A stretch of 64,000 nucleotides of DNA from Shimia_B sp038525525. GTDB taxonomy: Bacteria > Pseudomonadota > Alphaproteobacteria > Rhodobacterales > Rhodobacteraceae. Below the pieces are notes generated by a model. It had not been told where the DNA came from. It was given only the letters and a program-made list of their open reading frames with translations, and searched no databases. The position numbers and the translations under genes were made by a program. Location: positions 1,018,061 through 1,082,060 of the forward strand of contig JBCBHO010000001.1 of the NCBI GenBank assembly GCA_038525525.1, in the 5' to 3' direction. This document shows positions 59,471 through 64,000 of the stretch, piece by piece (the first letter of the stretch is position 1; every line of letters starts with the position of its first letter).

Positions 59471-60313
59471 TTACCGCCCCTTCTTCTTGGCGTGCCGCGA
59501 GCGGATGATGAGCTTCTGGCTGGCCTTGTTCTTGTTGCGGGTGCGCTTGCCCTTGGTGGGCTGGCCCCAGGGCGAGACGGGGTGACGGCCACCGGAGGTC
59601 CGGCCCTCACCACCACCATGGGGGTGATCGACCGGGTTCATCACGACACCACGCACGGAAGGGCGGATGCCCTTGTGGCGGTTGCGACCGGCCTTGCCGA
59701 AGTTCTGGTTGGAGTTGTCCGGGTTCGAGACCGCGCCCACCGTGGCCATGCACTCCTGGCGCACGAGACGCAGCTCGCCGGAGCTGAGCCGGATCTGCGC
59801 GTAGCCGCCGTCGCGGCCGACGAACTGGGCGTAGGTGCCTGCCGCGCGGGCGATCTGGCCGCCTTTGCCGGGCTTCAGCTCGATGTTGTGGATGATCGTG
59901 CCGATGGGCATGCCCTGGAACGGCATCGCGTTGCCGGGCTTGATATCGACCTTGGTGCCCGCCACCACCTGATCGCCAATGGCGATCCGCTGGGGCGCGA
60001 GGATATAGGCCTGCTCCCCGTCCTGATACTTGATCAGCGCGATGAAGGCGGTGCGGTTCGGGTCATACTCGATGCGCACGACCGTGGCCGTAACATCATG
60101 TTTTGTCCGCTTAAAATCGACGATCCGATAGAGACGCTTCGCGCCCCCGCCCTTGCGGCGCATCGTGATCCGTCCGGTGTTGTTGCGGCCACCATTCTTG
60201 GTGAGACCTTCGGTCAGCGCCTTGACGGGGCGCCCCTTCCACAGCTCCGAACGGTCGATCAGAACCAGCCCACGCTGGCCCGGCGTCGTCGGCTTGTACG
60301 ACTTGAGTGCCAT
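59471..60313 (-). CDS. rplB: 50S ribosomal protein L2
   Basis: The 280-residue protein begins MALKSYKPTTPGQRGLVLIDRSELWKGRPVK and ends with VMNPVDHPHGGGEGRTSGGRHPVSPWGQPTKGKRTR, including the His important near the peptidyl transferase centre. It starts a new unit after the DUF3800/ParDE insert, with a TATACT -10-like sequence upstream. Confidence 0.97.
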   Translation of the reverse strand: MALKSYKPTTPGQRGLVLIDRSELWKGRPVKALTEGLTKNGGRNNTGRITMRRKGGGAKRLYRIVDFKRTKHDVTATVVRIEYDPNRTAFIALIKYQDGEQAYILAPQRIAIGDQVVAGTKVDIKPGNAMPFQGMPIGTIIHNIELKPGKGGQIARAAGTYAQFVGRDGGYAQIRLSSGELRLVRQECMATVGAVSNPDNSNQNFGKAGRNRHKGIRPSVRGVVMNPVDHPHGGGEGRTSGGRHPVSPWGQPTKGKRTRNKNKASQKLIIRSRHAKKKGR

Positions 60314-60693
60314 GTTAACTGTCTTCCGTTTTCAGACACCCCGCGTGCGCGGGGCTATGTAAGCCGGGCGGACCCGGCGGAGTATAGGGCCCCGAAGGTC
60401 CCCGGTTTGTCTCGTTTTGTACAAAACTTCAGGCCCGATTGGGCATTTTGTACAAAACTCAGAGGTCCCGGAGAATCCGAGGCCGCCACGAGATGGGCGC
60501 GTGTAGCAGGGGGTGGATGGGGTGTCTAGGGGCCTCCAACGGCAAAGAACAGCTCACTAGAATTGTAAAAAAGTGCCATATTGACCGACTTGCTTGCACA
60601 CAATATGTAAACGGTGGGTAGTCAAGCGCCGGATGACACCAGAGTGGCCTAGCGGTCGCAGGCGGAAACGCAATCATGGTCCGGGGGGCTACC
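60314..60693. other. Spacer upstream of rplB with twin palindromes
   Basis: This 380-bp stretch has no supported gene. It holds a GC hairpin near the rplB start, a TATACT (minus strand, 60381-60386) that could be a -10, and two TTTTGTACAAAA palindromes at 60414-60427 and 60446-60457. The part beyond 60540 is AT-richer, marking the inserted piece. Confidence 0.5.
60414..60457. promoter_or_regulatory. Two TTTTGTACAAAA palindromes, candidate operator
   Basis: GTTTTGTACAAAAC (60414-60427) and TTTTGTACAAAA (60446-60457) are spaced about three helical turns apart centre to centre, upstream of the candidate rplB -10. They could bind a dimeric regulator or be a repeat element. Confidence 0.5.
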
Positions 60694-61485
60694 CTACCCA
60701 AACTTTCGAAATATCTCCGCTTGGCTCTGGCTCAACGGGGCGCTTGAAAGCATCGGCAACGACTTGAGTCCATAGCTCAAGTAATTTCCGCGGCGGTTGT
60801 AAATGTTTTGGGCCAATTCGCTAATGTAGGCTCCCTCTACATTGCCAAACTTGTCTGGCTCGATTGCAGCCGCGACTGCACTAACGCCGCAGTCCGCAAT
60901 CTGGAGTGCCGCAATCCGAGAGTGGTCCGCAGCCTCCACGCCGTCTATGTCGATCACCGGCCAGTGGATTTCCGTCGAATGATCTTGCTTCAAGCGTCGC
61001 AAGTAGCTCTGAAAGTCTGGGTAGCTCATCCCGCCTCTTCGAGAGAACACATTCTTTGCGCGACCATCGCCTTCTTTTACTTTTGAGCGGTGATCCCTAC
61101 AGAACCAAGACACACGCTCAATCAGAAAACGCGTCAGATAAAAGTAGAGTTGGTTCTTATCTACAAACGACGACGCGTCCGGTGTGTTCTTAAGCCCGAG
61201 GACGCATGAAAATCTGAACGCTTTTTTCGCGAGGACCTGACAAGCAGCCCGCCTTTGAGAGTGGTTGAAGTCCTTGAAATGGATGTCACGTCTTTTGCTG
61301 CCTGGCCTGCACGCCTGCCTGATTTCGTCCCGCAGTCTAACCAGTTCCAAGTCACGGCTGGCTCTTACGATGCACGCACCAACCACGAGCCATTGTGACG
61401 CACCGCCGTCTTTCCCTGGCTCGCGAAAGTTCTTCATCCCGTCATCGCCGGATTCGTCGATGTAAACATTAAAGGAATGTGACAT
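60694..61485 (-). CDS. DUF3800-family protein
   Basis: The 263-residue protein has the YIDESGDDG motif near the N-terminus that defines DUF3800, an RNase H-like fold with Asp/Glu residues, and HFKDFNHSQRRAACQVL plus DIDGVEAADHSRIAALQIADCG with further acidic residues. The family is often found in mobile or defence regions; the activity is unproven. GC is lower than the neighbours. It is divergent from the ParDE pair. Confidence 0.82.
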   Translation of the reverse strand: MSHSFNVYIDESGDDGMKNFREPGKDGGASQWLVVGACIVRASRDLELVRLRDEIRQACRPGSKRRDIHFKDFNHSQRRAACQVLAKKAFRFSCVLGLKNTPDASSFVDKNQLYFYLTRFLIERVSWFCRDHRSKVKEGDGRAKNVFSRRGGMSYPDFQSYLRRLKQDHSTEIHWPVIDIDGVEAADHSRIAALQIADCGVSAVAAAIEPDKFGNVEGAYISELAQNIYNRRGNYLSYGLKSLPMLSSAPLSQSQAEIFRKFG

Positions 61486-61590
61486 TGCCTAACGGTAAAC
61501 TTGCGTCTTCAGGTCGGCAACACGGCGATCAGGTATCAACCATATGCGCCGAGAATTGACAAGCCTTGCCATTCGACCCACCTTACAAAC

Positions 61591-61833
61591 ATGGCCACAA
61601 TGAACGTCTCCCTCCCCGATCAGATGAAAGCCTTTGTCGAGGCGCAGTCTGAGGATGGGAAGTTTTCCAATGCGAGCGACTATGTCCGTCACCTGATCCG
61701 GCAGGACCAGGAGCGGCAGCAGGCGATTGCGGAGCTGCAGACGCTCGTGGATGAGGCGGAGGCTAGCGGCCCGGCGCAGCCTTGGGACCCAGATGAATTC
61801 CTGAAGCGGATGCACGCCAAGCATCGTGTCTGA
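61591..61833 (+). CDS. parD: ParD-type antitoxin
   Basis: The 80-residue protein has a ribbon-helix-helix DNA-binding N-terminus (MNVSLPDQMKAFVEAQSEDGKFSNASDYVRHLIRQ) and a C-terminal part that would wrap the toxin. It should neutralise ParE and autorepress. It overlaps the toxin gene by 8 bp. A TTGACA lies at 61556-61561. Confidence 0.88.
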   Translation: MATMNVSLPDQMKAFVEAQSEDGKFSNASDYVRHLIRQDQERQQAIAELQTLVDEAEASGPAQPWDPDEFLKRMHAKHRV

Positions 61834-62128
61834 TCTGTCCATCGTCATTCGCCCGCGGGCGGAGGCGGATTTGGACGATATTTGGCTCTACACGGCGCGG
61901 GAGTGGTCGGTTTCCCAAGCAGATAGCTACATCATGGGTTTTCACTCCGCTTTCTCGCGGCTCGCGAGCACTCCGGAAATCTCCCGCGAGCGAGCGGAGT
62001 TTCAGCCACCCATCCGGCTCTATCAAAGCGGAAAGCGCCATGTGATCTATCGTGTGATGGAGGGCCAACTGCTCATCATGCGGGTGCTACACATCCGCCG
62101 AGACTGGCAAGCCGAATTCACAAATTAA
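61826..62128 (+). CDS. parE: ParE-type toxin
   Basis: The 100-residue protein is a RelE/ParE-superfamily toxin (VIRPRAEADLDDIWLYTAREWSVSQADSY, then RLYQSGKRHVIYRV and MRVLHIRRDW). ParE proteins poison DNA gyrase. It starts with GTG overlapping the antitoxin and is followed by a terminator-like hairpin. Confidence 0.9.
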   Translation: MSDLSIVIRPRAEADLDDIWLYTAREWSVSQADSYIMGFHSAFSRLASTPEISRERAEFQPPIRLYQSGKRHVIYRVMEGQLLIMRVLHIRRDWQAEFTN

Positions 62129-62155
62129 AAAGGCCCCACCTCTCGGCAGGGCCCT
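62128..62155 (+). terminator. Terminator after parE, copy of the rplW terminator
   Basis: AAAGGCCC with a bulge pairs with GGGCCCTT. The first 26 nt match 62538-62563 with two differences, so this terminator was copied or both derive from one source. Confidence 0.7.
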
Positions 62156-62174
62156 TCCAAAGCATTTCAACAGC

Positions 62175-62381
62175 TTACAGCAGCTCCAGCGAGCCCGCGC
62201 TCTCGCGGCCGTCGCGGCCGGCTTCGAGCTCGTAGCTGACTTTCTGGTTGTCGGCGAGGCCGGTGAGGCCGGAGCGCTCGAGTGCGCGGATGTGGACGAA
62301 GACGTCCTTGCCGCCGCCTTCGGGCGCGATGAAGCCGTAGCCTTTATCGGTGTTGAACCATTTCACGGTGCCAGTGGGCAT
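62175..62381 (-). CDS. Single-domain cold-shock protein
   Basis: The 68-residue protein (MPTGTVKWFNTDKGYGFIAPEGGGKDVFVHIRALERSGL) has the RNP1 and RNP2 motifs of CspA-type RNA chaperones. It lies between the ParDE pair and the rplW terminator on the minus strand. The 219-bp upstream spacer holds only the rplW terminator. Confidence 0.93.
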   Translation of the reverse strand: MPTGTVKWFNTDKGYGFIAPEGGGKDVFVHIRALERSGLTGLADNQKVSYELEAGRDGRESAGSLELL

Positions 62382-62540
62382 GCCGTTTCTCCTGTATCAG
62401 ATCCTGCCCGCGGGATGCGGCAGGGTGGCGTAGTCAGTCACAATCGAGTGCCGAACGCCGGATAACGGAGAAGGGTCGATGGGGTAACGTAGCACGCGCG
62501 CTATGCGCTCCCACGCGCGTCCGGTCAAGGGGAAAGGAAA

Positions 62541-62564
62541 AGGCCCCACCTTTCGGCGGGGCCT
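62541..62564 (-). terminator. Intrinsic terminator after rplW
   Basis: AGGCCCCACC (62541-62550) pairs with GGCGGGGCCT (62555-62564) around a 4-nt loop and runs into TTTTCC on the minus strand. It closes the L3-L4-L23 unit. Confidence 0.85.
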
Positions 62565-62600
62565 CTCTTGTCTTGTCTGCGCGGGCCCGGGGCCCTGCGA

Positions 62601-62897
62601 TCAGAGGCCAGTGGTCACGTCGATCGTGTTGCCCTCTTCGAGGGTCACGTAGGCTTTCTTCACGTCCTTCCTCGTGCCGGGACGGCCGCGGAAGCGCTTT
62701 GACTTGCCCTTCGTGATGGTCGTGTTGACCGCCTTCACCTTCACGCCGAAGACGGCCTCCACGGCCTCCTTGATCTGCGGCTTGGTGGAGGCGATGTCGA
62801 CCTCGAACACGACGGCACCGTGCTCGGACGCCATGGTGGTCTTCTCGGTGACCAGCGGCTTGCGGATCACGTCGTAGTGGTTGGCTGCAGCGCTCAT
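62601..62897 (-). CDS. rplW: 50S ribosomal protein L23
   Basis: The 98-residue protein begins SAAANHYDVIRKPLVTEKTTMASEHGAVVFEVDIASTKPQIKEAVEAVFGVKVKAVNTTITKG, the L23 core at the tunnel exit. It overlaps rplD by ATGA and is the last gene before the insert and L2. Confidence 0.97.
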   Translation of the reverse strand: MSAAANHYDVIRKPLVTEKTTMASEHGAVVFEVDIASTKPQIKEAVEAVFGVKVKAVNTTITKGKSKRFRGRPGTRKDVKKAYVTLEEGNTIDVTTGL

Positions 62898-63511
62898 TTC
62901 AGGCGGGCCTCCAGAGCTTCGACACCGGCCTTTGTCAGCACCAGCGTGTCGCGTTTCAGGATGTCCATGACGTTGGCGCCCATGGACGGCAGGATGTCGA
63001 GCCCCTCGATGTTGCGCGATGCCTGGGCGAAGCCCTCGTTGACCTCTGCACCGTCGATGACGAGCGCGCGCTTCCAGCCGAGGTTCTTCACCTGCTTGGC
63101 CAGGGCGCCGGTCTTGCCGTCGGCCTCCGCCGCGTCGAGGATCACGATCGCGCCTTCCTTGGCCTTGGCCGAGAGCGCGTGCATGAGCCCGAGCTTGCGG
63201 AATTTCTTCGGCAGGTCGTGGGCGTGGGAGCGCGGCGTCGGGCCCTTGTAAATGCCACCCTTGCGGAAGATCGGCGCGTTGCGGTCACCGTGGCGTGCGC
63301 CGCCGGTGCCCTTCTGGCGATAGATCTTCTTGGTCGAGTAGCTCGTCTCCGAGCGCGTCTTGACCTTGTGGGTGCCCTGCTGGGCGCGGTTGCGCTGCCA
63401 GCGGACGACGCGGTGCAGGATGTCGGCGCGGGGCTCGAGGCCGAAGAGGGCCTCGTCGAGCTCCACGGACCCGGCTTTCTTGCCGTCCAGTTTGATGACG
63501 TCGAGTTTCAT
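62894..63511 (-). CDS. rplD: 50S ribosomal protein L4
   Basis: The 205-residue protein has the extended tunnel loop KTRSETSYSTKKIYRQKGTGGARHGDRNAPIFRKGG and helices around it. In E. coli L4 represses the S10 operon. It overlaps rplW by ATGA and rplC by one base. Confidence 0.97.
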   Translation of the reverse strand: MKLDVIKLDGKKAGSVELDEALFGLEPRADILHRVVRWQRNRAQQGTHKVKTRSETSYSTKKIYRQKGTGGARHGDRNAPIFRKGGIYKGPTPRSHAHDLPKKFRKLGLMHALSAKAKEGAIVILDAAEADGKTGALAKQVKNLGWKRALVIDGAEVNEGFAQASRNIEGLDILPSMGANVMDILKRDTLVLTKAGVEALEARLK

Positions 63512-64000
63512 TATTCGTCACCCTCTTTCTTCTCGGTTTCGCCGGCTTCGTTGGCCTGATCCTCTGCGATGGACTCCTCGGCTTCCTTCAGCGCGGCCTC
63601 CTGAGCGGCGGCGGCCTCCGCGGCGGCGGCCTCTTCGGCGGCCTTGGCTTCGGCTTCAGCGGCGGCGGCGGCTTCCTCGGCGAGGCGCTGCGCCTCACGC
63701 TTGGAGCTCATGAGCGCCGCGGGCAGGATCACGTTCTCGGGGGACGGCTTCTTGACCGCGTCCTTGATCGTCACCCAGCCCCCCTTGGAGCCCGGCACCG
63801 CGCCCTTGACCATGATCAGGCCGCGGTCGCTGTCGGTCTTGATGACCTGCAGGTTCTGCGTGGTCACGCGGGCCGCGCCCATGTGGCCGGCCATCTTCTT
63901 GCCCTTGAAGACCTTGCCCGGGTCCTGACACTGGCCCGTGGAGCCGTGGGAGCGGTGGGAGATCGACACACCGTGGGAGGCGCGGAGGCCGCCGAAATTG
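63511..64000 (-). CDS. rplC: 50S ribosomal protein L3, 5' end outside window
   Basis: The C-terminal part of L3 is visible: NFGGLRASHGVSISHRSHGSTGQCQDPGKVFKGKKMAGHMG, followed by an Ala/Glu-rich tail (about the last 65 residues) with many EA repeats. The tail goes beyond the E. coli length. The start lies past the right edge. Confidence 0.95.
   Translation of the reverse strand, partial: NFGGLRASHGVSISHRSHGSTGQCQDPGKVFKGKKMAGHMGAARVTTQNLQVIKTDSDRGLIMVKGAVPGSKGGWVTIKDAVKKPSPENVILPAALMSSKREAQRLAEEAAAAAEAEAKAAEEAAAAEAAAAQEAALKEAEESIAEDQANEAGETEKKEGDE

Noticed and set aside
60630..60690. tRNA-like string (GAGTGGCCTAGCGGTCGCAGGCGG)-type segment
   Set aside because: It resembles a D-arm but no acceptor stem, anticodon stem or T-arm could be paired around it.

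Overview
The window is a GC-rich chromosomal segment from an alphaproteobacterium, most likely order Rhodobacterales (roseobacter/Rhodobacteraceae group). The evidence is a MipZ division ATPase, an ATP12 F1-assembly chaperone, a bztABCD-type amino-acid transporter, an orphan LuxR/LuxI pair with a CtrA-type box, Ala/Glu-rich tails on S16 and L3, and typical short GC-rich intergenic palindromes. Most genes are core housekeeping genes. Interest concentrates in the ribosomal-protein cluster on the right, which is repeatedly interrupted by accessory genes.

Left part (1-15,600): the start of the F0 ATP synthase operon (atpI-atpB-atpE, minus strand); an ArsR-type regulator and a DMT exporter; a divergent LysR/azoreductase pair sharing an operator; DoxX; then a long tightly coupled plus-strand run from ffh through three GNAT acetyltransferases, a split YeeE/YedE sulfur transporter and chorismate mutase to rpsP, a 53-codon unannotated gene, rimM, trmD, rplS and rpmE. 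A Tat-exported metallo-hydrolase, a DUF2461 protein, mipZ and a double cold-shock protein follow.

Middle part (15,700-41,600): tRNA-Arg(ACG), whose first bases are also the end of a histidine kinase gene; a pyridine nucleotide-disulfide oxidoreductase with a TVP38/DedA membrane protein; rpmH-rnpA-yidD; small ORFs; ttcA; an EAL phosphodiesterase with degenerate GGDEF; yidC-MOSC-engB; an SDR; argB; a ferredoxin-like protein and a SixA-like phosphatase; bztABCD; the minus-strand chain crcB-rluC-like-HAD-ATP12; rarA; luxI and luxR.

Right part (41,742-64,000): the S10-spc-alpha ribosomal cluster on the minus strand, with family gene order preserved (L3, L4, L23 / L2, S19, L22, S3, L16 / L29, S17 / L14, L24, L5, S14, S8, L6, L18, S5, L30 / L15, SecY, Adk / S13, S11, RpoA, L17). 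It is cut into about six transcription units. Cargo genes sit in the breaks: a DUF3800 protein, a ParDE toxin-antitoxin pair and a cold-shock gene (L23/L2); a sterol-desaturase-like enzyme, a 2OG-Fe(II) oxygenase-like protein and an OsmC protein (L16/L29); a HEPN/AbiU2-like gene (S17/L14); a von Willebrand A protein and a membrane protein (L30/L15); a small membrane protein (Adk/S13). Intrinsic terminators follow L23, L16, S17, L30 and L17, and candidate promoters precede L2, L29 and L15. At the S17/L14 break the 3' end of rpsQ and its terminator are duplicated, a trace of how the cargo arrived. No complete mobile element, integrase, transposase or CRISPR array was seen.
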